A stretch of 33,562 bases of DNA from Bdellovibrio sp. (GTDB lineage Bacteria; Myxococcota; SpSt-1050), in assembly GCA_020725805.1 (NCBI GenBank), contig DYEF01000052.1, positions 1 to 33,562 on the forward strand, in the 5' to 3' direction. Made by a program: the position numbers and the translations under genes. The notes below the pieces were generated by a model. It was not told where the DNA came from. It made no database searches and saw nothing but the letters and a program-made list of their open reading frames with translations. Position 1 is the first letter of the stretch. Each line of letters begins with the position of its first letter. Below, one piece after another: positions 15,083 to 23,533 of the stretch.

Positions 15083-17616
15083 TTTCTCCAGAAACGGAAA
15101 ATCAGTCCAGAAAACTGTTCCTGCTAAGAGGTGGTATCGCATTATTCGTATTCTTTATACCGCTAATATATGGTTCCGTCCATTACTTTGTATTAATAAC
15201 CGAATATCTGCTTGCACTCTTTCTTTTGCTTACATATTTTTATCTGAGAGGCGAAATCAGTCTTATTAAACCATCTGCAATATTTCTTGCATTTCTGGGT
15301 TTTACACTCCTGATAACCATTATTCAGACAATCCCTCTCCCTTTATCTCTTCTCAGGTTTCTCTCTCCCAAATCATACGAACTTCTGACACAGATAAACA
15401 GTATTTATGACAAAATCATAGAGCCGGTCAGGTTCTATACTATCTCCATAGAACCTTACATAAGCCTTGAATATATAATCCGCATAATAGTTCTCATCCT
15501 GATCTTTATTGCCGCCTCACAGGAGGAATTTTCAGAGACGCAGATTCTTACCAGAGCTATCGCCTACTGCGGTGCGGTTATAGTATTGTATGGTTTTATT
15601 GAGGGGCTTTTGAATTTCAGGACTTATTATTCCCAGAATCTGAGTATTACCAACGAAGGAATCATTCCTTCTGTATTTATCAATCCGAATCATCAGGCCG
15701 GATTTCTGGGGCTTGCGCTCTTCAGCGGCATTTCACTGTTTTACAGTTCTTCCGATAAAAACGAGAGAGTGATGTTTCTGTTTTGTTCTGCCCTCTCAGG
15801 CGCCGGAATCTTTCTGACGCTCTCGCGGGGAGGTATAATCGCATTGATTGCTTCGCTGTTATTCCTGTCAGCCCTTATTATGAGAAACAGATTTTCAGCC
15901 AGAAAATCCTTTTTTATACTCCTTGTCTCGCTATTCGTAATCATTATTGCATTCTATCTGGCATATCAGGAAATACTAAGCGAACTTTCCACGCTTACCG
16001 ATATAAAGAGGATGGAAAACGAAAAGTACCGTCTCGTGCTCAGTTCGGCAGAGCTGTTCAAAGATTTTCTGCTGACCGGTACCGGCAAAGGCGGTTTCGA
16101 AACAATCTTCAATATTTACAGAGAAGACACCTTCTTCGTCAGTTTCTCTCTTATGGAAAACCAGATATTTCAGCAACTCGCCGATTACGGGATTTTCCAC
16201 TTTATCATAATGCTCATTACAACAGGATACTTTGCATATACATTCCTGAGACATACACTGACCGTCAGGACAGCACTTCTGGTTACAGGGGTATTCTACA
16301 TTCTCCTTCAGAACCTTGTCGATTTTAATCTCGAAATTTTTTCCGTACAGATAGCCGTAATTATTATTGTTGCGGCTCTCATATCGAGGCTCGGACATAT
16401 CAGAAACGAAGCCGGTGATGCTCTTTTTGACAAAAAACCAATACCTCTCAAAAACATCCGTTTTATTACGGCATCAGTGCTCGTCGTTGTCCTGTTTGCA
16501 ATATCTGTCTTCCTTACACATTCAAACAGACGCGAGAAAGTAGAATCTGAAGTAGAACTTATGCTCAATACCGGCCTCTCCCCCGAAGACGGATACTTTA
16601 CAGAACAAGTCAGAAAATTCCCTTTCAATTATTATATTCCTGCAGCCATTGCCGCCAGAAACTTTCTCGACACCACAAAACCTGTAATAAAATCCTACCT
16701 GCTGCACAGTTCTCTCATCAATCCCATAGCCTTCGAACCACATTATATGCTTTACAGGTATTACATGAAAAAGGGTGAATTTGCCAATGCCCAGTCCGAA
16801 TGTCGTCTTGCCATTAAATATGCGAGATACAACAGGGAGAGATTGATATATTCCGAACTCCTGAAAAATGTAAACAGAAATGAACTCTTCAAATATATAC
16901 CATATATTCCCGAAAAGATATCTTCGTTTGCTGACTATCTGGTTGCAAACTCGGAACCCGAACTGGCAAAGGAATTTATTGAAGATGCCCTGTATCTGTC
17001 AGAAAAGAACACAGATATTATCAGGGGCGCCTTCTATATTTATATCAGGCTCAGGGATATCCCGAACGCAGAGAAGGCATTAAAGAAATACGAAGAGAAC
17101 GAAAAGGGATATTCGCTCAATCTGCTGCGCGGTATTCTGTACGAAATACAGGATAAGAATGAAGATGCAATAAGAGAATTTACGCTCGCAGAGAATCTCA
17201 ACCCCCTGAATGCAGATATTATACTGAGAATTGCAAACCTCTATAAAAAGATGGGTAAACTAGAGGAGGCAAGAAGAAATTATCTGAAGGTCTTTCTGTG
17301 CGATAATATTAACACAGATACGAAAATATCGGTATATACCAGTCTTGCAGATTCATACCTCAGGGAGAAGAACAGTTTCGAGGCACTCAAGTATCTGAGG
17401 ACAGCATTAAGCCTCAGAAACAATGATATCGGCATAAGACTAACTATAGCCTCAATATGCGAGAGAAACGGCAACCTGAACTGCGCTCTTAATGAATACA
17501 GGGATATTCTCAGAATCAGTCCCGGGTATAAACTGGCAGAAGAAAAGGTCAAAGCCCTCGAGAAGCGTTTGAAAGAGATAGAAGAAAACAGAAAATTCGA
17601 AGAACTGAAGAAATAA
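15079..17616 (+). CDS. O-antigen ligase/Wzy-like polytopic membrane protein with C-terminal TPRs
   Basis: This 845-residue protein has about 10-12 membrane helices in residues 15 to about 480, with the Wzy_C/O-antigen-ligase signatures FINPNHQAGF and LTLSRGGIIAL and a following loop TGTGKGGFET. Tetratricopeptide repeats fill the C-terminal third (about 545-830; for example NEDAIREFTLAENLNPLNAD). Such proteins polymerise or transfer lipid-linked glycans at the periplasmic face, and the TPR part probably binds partner proteins. It starts with TTG inside a TTGA overlap with the Wza-like stop, with GGAGAG upstream, so it is translationally coupled. The repeat unit and the rest of the pathway are not in the window. 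Confidence 0.87.
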   Translation: MISPETENQSRKLFLLRGGIALFVFFIPLIYGSVHYFVLITEYLLALFLLLTYFYLRGEISLIKPSAIFLAFLGFTLLITIIQTIPLPLSLLRFLSPKSYELLTQINSIYDKIIEPVRFYTISIEPYISLEYIIRIIVLILIFIAASQEEFSETQILTRAIAYCGAVIVLYGFIEGLLNFRTYYSQNLSITNEGIIPSVFINPNHQAGFLGLALFSGISLFYSSSDKNERVMFLFCSALSGAGIFLTLSRGGIIALIASLLFLSALIMRNRFSARKSFFILLVSLFVIIIAFYLAYQEILSELSTLTDIKRMENEKYRLVLSSAELFKDFLLTGTGKGGFETIFNIYREDTFFVSFSLMENQIFQQLADYGIFHFIIMLITTGYFAYTFLRHTLTVRTALLVTGVFYILLQNLVDFNLEIFSVQIAVIIIVAALISRLGHIRNEAGDALFDKKPIPLKNIRFITASVLVVVLFAISVFLTHSNRREKVESEVELMLNTGLSPEDGYFTEQVRKFPFNYYIPAAIAARNFLDTTKPVIKSYLLHSSLINPIAFEPHYMLYRYYMKKGEFANAQSECRLAIKYARYNRERLIYSELLKNVNRNELFKYIPYIPEKISSFADYLVANSEPELAKEFIEDALYLSEKNTDIIRGAFYIYIRLRDIPNAEKALKKYEENEKGYSLNLLRGILYEIQDKNEDAIREFTLAENLNPLNADIILRIANLYKKMGKLEEARRNYLKVFLCDNINTDTKISVYTSLADSYLREKNSFEALKYLRTALSLRNNDIGIRLTIASICERNGNLNCALNEYRDILRISPGYKLAEEKVKALEKRLKEIEENRKFEELKK

Positions 17617-17653
17617 TCCGCTTTAAGTAATAAGATACCAGATTATTCTGAAA

Positions 17654-19879
17654 TCACTCCAGAAAACTGCAGCTACAGGAAGATGAAACAGGGGAGACAG
17701 AAGAGGTATCACCAGATTCTTCTCCTGCATCACCAGACGACACCGAATCTGTAATCTTCTCTGATGAAGTTTCATCTGATATTTTCTCTTCATCAGATAT
17801 AATATCCGTAGAGTCAAAACCGGCATCTGTACTATCGGGACCGCAATATGAATAACCGGACTCAAAAGCTGCAAGTATATAGGCAGCCGCACCAAAACCT
17901 ATCATAGGAATAGAACCTGCAACCGAAGTACCGTCTTCGGTAATCAGTTCGGGGAACTGATAATTGTTTGTCTCTGTATAAATTCTGATTCGTTCAACCA
18001 GATTCAAAGCTTCTTCATCATATCCGACCCTTTTCATCGCATCAGCAATTCTGAGGTCAATAAAGACCCACTCCTGCCTGTCATACCAGTCTCCATCGTC
18101 ATTCCTCTTATACCCCCCTCCACTTGTTCTTAAATTTTTCATTACATTAAGAGTCTTTCCTGCAATGATATCATCAGGTAAAACAATCCCGAAATTTACT
18201 GCCTCAATCACCGCTGCATCAAGATAACCGGAATATGACTTATACTCTTCAAGAGATGAGACAAAAAAGTTCTCTTTATGCACAAGCTTGCCGAAAATAT
18301 TCTTCCTTAGGGTCTCATAAGCTCTCCTGTACTCCTTTGACTTCTCTGTCAGATTGAGCCTTTCTGCTATATAAATCGCTCCGCACAGACCGGAAAGTGC
18401 AGTTATCTGTGTATATGTAAAGTGCTTTTCCTTTCCGTTCAGATGCCTCTCCCATATCGATGAATCTGCCCTGACAAGCCCCTCTTCATCTATGAGATAT
18501 ACCAATACATCTGCAAAACCCGAAAATATTTTACCGGCATAATCCTTTATATCATCAGTCCCGAAATCCGAGATATACTTTGCAAGGGCAATGAGGAATA
18601 GACCGGCACCGTCAAACTCGATATTCGGTCCGTCTTCGTTTGAATCACTCTCCTCCATCCCGTTGCCGTAATATCTGCAGACGGAAAACTGATAATCAGT
18701 CCCGACATAATTTCTGTAATATCCGACATCTGCATTGAGTATAAATCTTATCCCGCCCAAGGCCTCTTCTCTGGCACCGATTTCTATCAGTGCATACAGG
18801 GAATACATCATATCCCTTATCCAGGTAATATTCCACATCCCCGGAGGCAGAGAGGCGAGAATCTGACCATTCGGCTTAGATATTTCTGTATTACTCTCCC
18901 TTACCTGTGCCATCTTCAGAAGGACTACGGCTCTCGAGAGCATATTATCATTTGCAATAATTTCTCTCTTTTCTTTCTTAAGTCTGCCGAAATAATCCTC
19001 CCAGAATCTGATTTCGTCATTCAGATAATCCTGAACTCTTTTACCCCCGGTAAAATCACCTGCAGTTTTAATAATCTTACCGGCATCCTGCCCTTCCTCA
19101 TACAGAACGAGTACCCCAAACCACACCTCTTCACCTGCTCTCAGGGATTTATAATCCTTTTCAAATCCGCAGACAGCGTCATCTGTAATGCCTGTATCCT
19201 CTACATCTGTCAGTTTCCCTCCGGATTTTACCACATTGTACGGGTTTACAGGATTTGCCGAATGGATAGTTCCGTCTATGAGAGGTTTATAACCCGTAAT
19301 ATAGGGAGCAGACCCGGAACCCTCAATATAAATGCCGGATTTATCGTAATAAATCCTTTCTTTTCTGAAAGAGACGTTATCATTTTCAAAACCCAGATGA
19401 AAATTATGAATTGAAAATACCGAAAGCTCTCCTATATCGGTAAGAGCCCTCACTCTTGTCAGCATTATCATACCGCTGCCGTTTAAGGTCATCGGGGAGA
19501 ATAGATACTCATCCGTTTCGATTTCATTTGTTTTACCATGCAGGTAAATAATACCGGTTTTATCAAGGTATCCTTTATAATCATAAAATTCCTCTTTTTC
19601 GGGGAGCCAGAAACTCTTATTGTTGTATGCCAGCCCGAAATACGTATCATAAAGTAAATTTCTGACCTCTATATTTTTGTCGATATTCCTGTAGATATGA
19701 GGGAAGAACATCTTTGTCCTTTTCTGAACATCATCAAAGACGATGGCAGAATATCCGTTTGCAGAGGTTATGTAATTATATGTCTTTCCCACAGAATACA
19801 GGTCAGCACTGTTTAATAAAAGAACCAGCACATAAAATAAAACAAAAAATATCCTTCCGGATAAGAGAAGAATATTCAT
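17654..19879 (-). CDS. Secreted GH15-like (glucoamylase-type) glycosidase with CxCxF C-terminal tail
   Basis: This 741-residue protein has a hydrophobic N-terminal signal, an N-terminal beta-rich domain (to about 270), then an (alpha/alpha)6-type domain like glycoside hydrolase family 15/glucodextranase: GMWNITWIRDMMYSLYAL near 348, GPNIEFDGAGLFLIAL near 420, and SIWERH, RRAYETLRKNIFGKL and DWYDRQEWVFIDLRIADAM after it. A Ser/Asp/Glu-rich linker containing SGDAG precedes the final residues CSCSFLE. The ATG at 19879 (11 bases after the protease stop) is preferred over an overlapping TTG at 19915, though its ribosome binding site is weak. Substrate is unknown; an alpha-glucan or related polysaccharide is likely from the family. 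It converges on the Wzy-like gene. Confidence 0.8.
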   Translation of the reverse strand: MNILLLSGRIFFVLFYVLVLLLNSADLYSVGKTYNYITSANGYSAIVFDDVQKRTKMFFPHIYRNIDKNIEVRNLLYDTYFGLAYNNKSFWLPEKEEFYDYKGYLDKTGIIYLHGKTNEIETDEYLFSPMTLNGSGMIMLTRVRALTDIGELSVFSIHNFHLGFENDNVSFRKERIYYDKSGIYIEGSGSAPYITGYKPLIDGTIHSANPVNPYNVVKSGGKLTDVEDTGITDDAVCGFEKDYKSLRAGEEVWFGVLVLYEEGQDAGKIIKTAGDFTGGKRVQDYLNDEIRFWEDYFGRLKKEKREIIANDNMLSRAVVLLKMAQVRESNTEISKPNGQILASLPPGMWNITWIRDMMYSLYALIEIGAREEALGGIRFILNADVGYYRNYVGTDYQFSVCRYYGNGMEESDSNEDGPNIEFDGAGLFLIALAKYISDFGTDDIKDYAGKIFSGFADVLVYLIDEEGLVRADSSIWERHLNGKEKHFTYTQITALSGLCGAIYIAERLNLTEKSKEYRRAYETLRKNIFGKLVHKENFFVSSLEEYKSYSGYLDAAVIEAVNFGIVLPDDIIAGKTLNVMKNLRTSGGGYKRNDDGDWYDRQEWVFIDLRIADAMKRVGYDEEALNLVERIRIYTETNNYQFPELITEDGTSVAGSIPMIGFGAAAYILAAFESGYSYCGPDSTDAGFDSTDIISDEEKISDETSSEKITDSVSSGDAGEESGDTSSVSPVSSSCSCSFLE

Positions 19880-19890
19880 CGGCTTAATAG

Positions 19891-21450
19891 TTAATAAATA
19901 AATGCACAGGCACAACCGCTATTTCCTTCCTCATCAGAGCCTGCATCACCTGAGGAATCAGGTTTGACTACTGCATCATTATTAATAACAGGTCCTGTAT
20001 CTCTGATTTCGACCGTATCCTTCGATATTATATCTGCAGAAAAGATATCCGCCGTATCATCACTCCCGTTGACATCAGAAGAAAGAATATCATCAGCTGA
20101 GATATCCTGATTTATCACATCAAAAGGTGAAAGACTATCTTCGGTATGAGTATCATATATCCCTGAATCAGTGCCAAAAATATCTGAAATGATATCCTGA
20201 ACAGCCGCATCGGTACCCGCATCAGGCAAGTCCTTTGCAACAACGGATATTCTGACCGGTATCATAAGAGGTGAGTTTTCTGCCAGATCAGATTTAATAT
20301 TAATATAAGATGTATAATTTCCTTCCGTAAGCGACGAGGCATCCACAAATCCTTTGAGAACAGATGGTTTTTTGATTGCAACACCGGTCTTGCTTATTAT
20401 CTGGACATATACATCCATTGCGGTCGCATTCCATTCGAACACCCAGCTTCCGCAGTTAAATACCTCAATCTGAAAATCCTTTTTCGGACTCTCCTTTAAG
20501 TTAACCGTCAGATTAATCTCATTGACAGATGCACACAATCTCGGCTTCAGTTCATCTTTATATACCATATATTCGGTACCCCAGCCAATATAACTATCAC
20601 CCTTTTTAATCCAAAAATAGCCCTTTTCACCAAAGTCATCTCCCCAGCTGTTTTTGCACAGCCAGGCATTCTTCGAATCATCCCATCCTGCAAATACTAT
20701 TGCGTGCCATCCCTCTTCCCCGGCACCCGAAGACTTCTGATAGACACCGCCTTTATATGAATAGAAATCGCTGTAGACCTTCATTGAGGTAGGAATAGGT
20801 CCGTATTTGACAAGAGCCGCCTTTATATCCTCTTCGGAGGCTATAGAGAAAAAACCGACCATTCCTGCATCCTTAATCTTTTCGAAAATTTTGGGATTGG
20901 AACATTTATTTTTACAGTCTCCCTCCTGTGCAATGTAAGGAAAACAGGCCTCATCGGTAATCCCGCTTGACTTTATATAATTTGCAGCAAAGAGCTGTGA
21001 ACCGCCATAGGCACAGCTACCTGTAACGGTACAGGAGACGAGTTCCTGTTCGGAGAGATCCAGATCCATAAACGGGTCTGAATTGTACATCTTGATTATT
21101 GCCTCGAGTGAACCGAGTGTAGAAAAGGCCCAGCAGGAGCCACAACTCCCCTGATCTCTTACAGGTGTCATCCAGTTGTAACCAAGGTAATCCCGATAAT
21201 CCAGTTTCGAAGGATATGCCGCAAAAAATCCTTTATCGGATGTAAAGATATTTTCAGACTGTATCTCGGGCGGTTTCGGCATAAGATACGCCTTTCTCTC
21301 TTCAGGTCTCATTTTCAGCATCTTTGTCTCACCGGCCTCCCATCCGAGATTCTCTTTTCTGATATCGGACTTTATTTTATCGAGCTCTGCCGAATAATCC
21401 CATCCGGTCAGCATTATTATACATAATAAGTACAGACAGAGATTTCTCAT
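19891..21450 (-). CDS. Secreted papain-family (C1A) cysteine protease with CxCxF C-terminal tail
   Basis: This 519-residue protein has a signal peptide (1 to about 20), a propeptide-like segment, and a full C1A catalytic domain: Q100, C106 (GSCGSCWAFS), H249 (GWHAIVFAGW) and N267 (CKNSWGDD). After about 300 comes a beta-sandwich-like region (LTVNLKESPKKDFQIEV) and then a long Asp/Ser-rich low-complexity linker (about 405-505) holding SGDAG. The last residues are CACAFIY. The ATG at 21450 follows AGGAGG. The gene is first of a two-gene unit with the GH15-like enzyme. Bacterial papain homologues with this arrangement are extracellular; the tail is unexplained and shared with its neighbour. Confidence 0.9.
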   Translation of the reverse strand: MRNLCLYLLCIIMLTGWDYSAELDKIKSDIRKENLGWEAGETKMLKMRPEERKAYLMPKPPEIQSENIFTSDKGFFAAYPSKLDYRDYLGYNWMTPVRDQGSCGSCWAFSTLGSLEAIIKMYNSDPFMDLDLSEQELVSCTVTGSCAYGGSQLFAANYIKSSGITDEACFPYIAQEGDCKNKCSNPKIFEKIKDAGMVGFFSIASEEDIKAALVKYGPIPTSMKVYSDFYSYKGGVYQKSSGAGEEGWHAIVFAGWDDSKNAWLCKNSWGDDFGEKGYFWIKKGDSYIGWGTEYMVYKDELKPRLCASVNEINLTVNLKESPKKDFQIEVFNCGSWVFEWNATAMDVYVQIISKTGVAIKKPSVLKGFVDASSLTEGNYTSYINIKSDLAENSPLMIPVRISVVAKDLPDAGTDAAVQDIISDIFGTDSGIYDTHTEDSLSPFDVINQDISADDILSSDVNGSDDTADIFSADIISKDTVEIRDTGPVINNDAVVKPDSSGDAGSDEEGNSGCACAFIY

Positions 21451-21477
21451 ATACCGTCCTCCTGTACAGAAAACAGG

Positions 21478-21507
21478 ATTATATTAACATAAAGAGCAGA
21501 CTTACAC
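21478..21507 (-). promoter_or_regulatory. Possible promoter of the protease gene
   Basis: A perfect -10 box TATAAT lies at 21478-21483 on the minus strand, about 28 bases before the ATG at 21450. No good -35 box stands at the usual distance (GTGTAA at 21502-21507), so this is a weak or activator-dependent call. Confidence 0.35.
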
Positions 21508-21535
21508 CAGAACATAAATCATAATACGGGCATAA

Positions 21536-21563
21536 AAAACCCGCCTCTTAGGAGACGGGTTTT
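21536..21563 (-). terminator. Rho-independent terminator after the argF gene
   Basis: AAAACCCGCCTC (21536-21547) pairs with GAGACGGGTTTT (21552-21563) around a TTAG loop, with one mismatched pair. On the minus strand it is followed by a run of T, and it begins about 30 bases after the carbamoyltransferase stop. T-rich bases on the other side make it potentially bidirectional. It closes the long minus-strand series. Confidence 0.8.
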
Positions 21564-21592
21564 AATTTATATAACGGATTTTACCTGCTGAC

Positions 21593-22522
21593 CTATTTCT
21601 TCTTTATCCCGAAGATATAAAGAAGTATTGCCTTCTGAACATGCAATCTGTTCTCTGCCTGATCGAATACTATCGACTGCTCTGAATCTATCACCTCATC
21701 GGTTACTTCCTCACCCCTGTGCGCCGGCAGACAGTGCATAAATACGGCATCCTTTTTGGCAAATGCCATAAGCCTTGTGTTTACCTGATATGGGGAGAAT
21801 ATCTGTCTTCTCTTGGCAGTCTCGGCCTCCTGACCCATCGATGTCCAGACATCTGTATAAACCACATCCACATTGTTGACCGCTGCAATGGGGTCATCGG
21901 TCAGTTCGATATTGACACCGTTCGAAACGGCATCTGCATAGGCATTCTTAAGCACCTCGACCTTCGGCTCATATCCGCGCGGAGTTGCAATGTTGATTTC
22001 TACACCGAACTTTGCCGCTCCGTAAATGAGAGAATGACAGACATTATTGCCATCACCGACATAGGCGAGCTTGAGACCTTTGAGCTTATGTTTGTGCTCT
22101 CTGATTGTAAAATAATCAGCAAGTCCCTGACAGGGGTGTGACAGGTCCGTAAGGGCATTTATAACGGGTTTGGAACAATTTCTAGCAAGAGTCTCGATGA
22201 TATTGTGACCAAATGTCCTGCAGACGATTCCGTCAACCCACCTTTCAAGATTCTTGGCCACATCTGAAACTGCCTCACGTCTGCCAAGCTGAAACTCATT
22301 CGGAGAGAAATAAATGACATTCCCGCCCATCTGCATAATACCAACCTCAAATGTAGCCTTGGTTCTCAGAGATGGTTTTTCGAATATCAGCGCAATGGTC
22401 TTCCCCGCAAGAGCACTCTTGTAAACATTTGGCCGCTTCTTGATGTTGGTAGCAAGATCAAGAATGTCATTGAGTTCTTTGGTACTGAAATCATAAAGAC
22501 TCAAAAAATCTCTCTTTTTCAC
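21593..22522 (-). CDS. argF: Ornithine carbamoyltransferase
   Basis: This 309-residue enzyme joins carbamoyl phosphate and ornithine to give citrulline, or runs in reverse in arginine fermentation. Signatures are the carbamoyl-phosphate loop EKPSLRTKATFE, the HPCQGLADYFT motif, and the ornithine-binding FMHCLPAHRGEEV near the C-terminus, so it is an OTC rather than aspartate carbamoyltransferase or YgeW. The frame is open to a TTG at 22528, but AGGAG sits only two bases from that TTG and seven from the GTG at 22522, so I choose GTG. Carbamate kinase lies just upstream in the same direction, which favours the catabolic (ArcB-like) direction or carbamoyl phosphate supply from carbamate; the sequence alone does not settle it. 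Confidence 0.93.
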   Translation of the reverse strand: MKKRDFLSLYDFSTKELNDILDLATNIKKRPNVYKSALAGKTIALIFEKPSLRTKATFEVGIMQMGGNVIYFSPNEFQLGRREAVSDVAKNLERWVDGIVCRTFGHNIIETLARNCSKPVINALTDLSHPCQGLADYFTIREHKHKLKGLKLAYVGDGNNVCHSLIYGAAKFGVEINIATPRGYEPKVEVLKNAYADAVSNGVNIELTDDPIAAVNNVDVVYTDVWTSMGQEAETAKRRQIFSPYQVNTRLMAFAKKDAVFMHCLPAHRGEEVTDEVIDSEQSIVFDQAENRLHVQKAILLYIFGIKKK

Positions 22523-22544
22523 ACCCAAACTCCTTTCTTAAAAA

Positions 22545-23531
22545 TTATTTACTGTCCAGAAAACCAAATCTTGTATTCTTGATAATCCTCGTCCCCGCCT
22601 TCCTCTCGACTGCCTCCGGCAGGGCAGCTGCATTGGTAATCAGTGCCTCCTCTCCGCCGTTCATCAGAAAATCAATCGAGGCCTCGATCTTGGGGCCCAT
22701 TGAACCCTTCGGAAACTGCCCTTCCCTGTAAAGGTCTATCGCCTCGATGAGTGTAAGGGTATCAAGGGCCTTCTGGTCTGTCTTCCCGAAGTTTCTGTAA
22801 ACACAGCTCACCTCTGTGAGAATAATGAAGAGGTCAGCCCTGACGTTGCGCGCAATCAGGCTCGCGATATAATCCTTGTCGATGACCGCCTCACTACCCT
22901 TGTATCTGAGCCCGTCCTTGTAAACCGGGATACCTCCTCCTCCACCGGCTATAACGATATTACCTGTCTCGGCAAGGTGCCTGATAATGTCAATCTCAAG
23001 TATGGCAAGGGGCTTCGGCGAAGGGACGACCCGTCTGTAACCTCTGCCGGAATCCTCTATCATCTTATATCCGTTTTCATTCATAAGAGCCTCGGCCCTC
23101 TCTTTTGCAAAGAACGGACCAATAGGCTTTGTAGGATTATTGAAAGCCGGGTCGGCTGAATCGACAACTACGGTTGTAAGCACCGTACAGACAGGTTTTT
23201 CAATATTTTCATAAACCATTCTGTTGCGCAAAGAGACCTGCAAAAGGTATCCCATAGAGCCCTGAGTCTCGGCAACACAGGCATCCAGAGTCTGAGGGGG
23301 CACACTCGCAGAGGCTGCTTCCTGTCTGATAAGAGAGGCACCAACCTGCGGTCCATTTCCGTGAACTACCACCAGTTCATACCCGTTCTTGATTATTGAC
23401 ATCAGCACCATTGCCGCTTCTTCAGCATTCTGCCACTGCTCCTTTATCGTCCCCTTCTCCTTCGATTTAATCAGGGCATTTCCTCCGAAAGCAACTACCG
23501 CTATCTTTCTCTTTCTCTCTTTTGCACTCAT
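22545..23531 (-). CDS. arcC: Carbamate kinase
   Basis: This 328-residue enzyme of the amino-acid-kinase fold interconverts carbamoyl phosphate plus ADP with carbamate plus ATP. It shows VAFGGNALIK near 13, VVHGNGPQVGASLIRQE near 54, TQGSMGYLLQ near 89, AGGGGGIPV near 195, DKDYIASLIARNV near 220, and the C-terminal FPKGSMGPKIEASIDFL. The length is slightly above the usual 310. It starts two bases after the stop of the cPGS-like gene and ends 22 bases before the OTC start, so the three form an operon. No arginine deiminase is in the window. Confidence 0.94.
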   Translation of the reverse strand: MSAKERKRKIAVVAFGGNALIKSKEKGTIKEQWQNAEEAAMVLMSIIKNGYELVVVHGNGPQVGASLIRQEAASASVPPQTLDACVAETQGSMGYLLQVSLRNRMVYENIEKPVCTVLTTVVVDSADPAFNNPTKPIGPFFAKERAEALMNENGYKMIEDSGRGYRRVVPSPKPLAILEIDIIRHLAETGNIVIAGGGGGIPVYKDGLRYKGSEAVIDKDYIASLIARNVRADLFIILTEVSCVYRNFGKTDQKALDTLTLIEAIDLYREGQFPKGSMGPKIEASIDFLMNGGEEALITNAAALPEAVERKAGTRIIKNTRFGFLDSK

Positions 23532-23533
23532 CC

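Noticed and set aside
17616-17654. Terminator between the converging Wzy-like and glycosidase genes
   Set aside because: No stable stem or T run in the 37-base gap.
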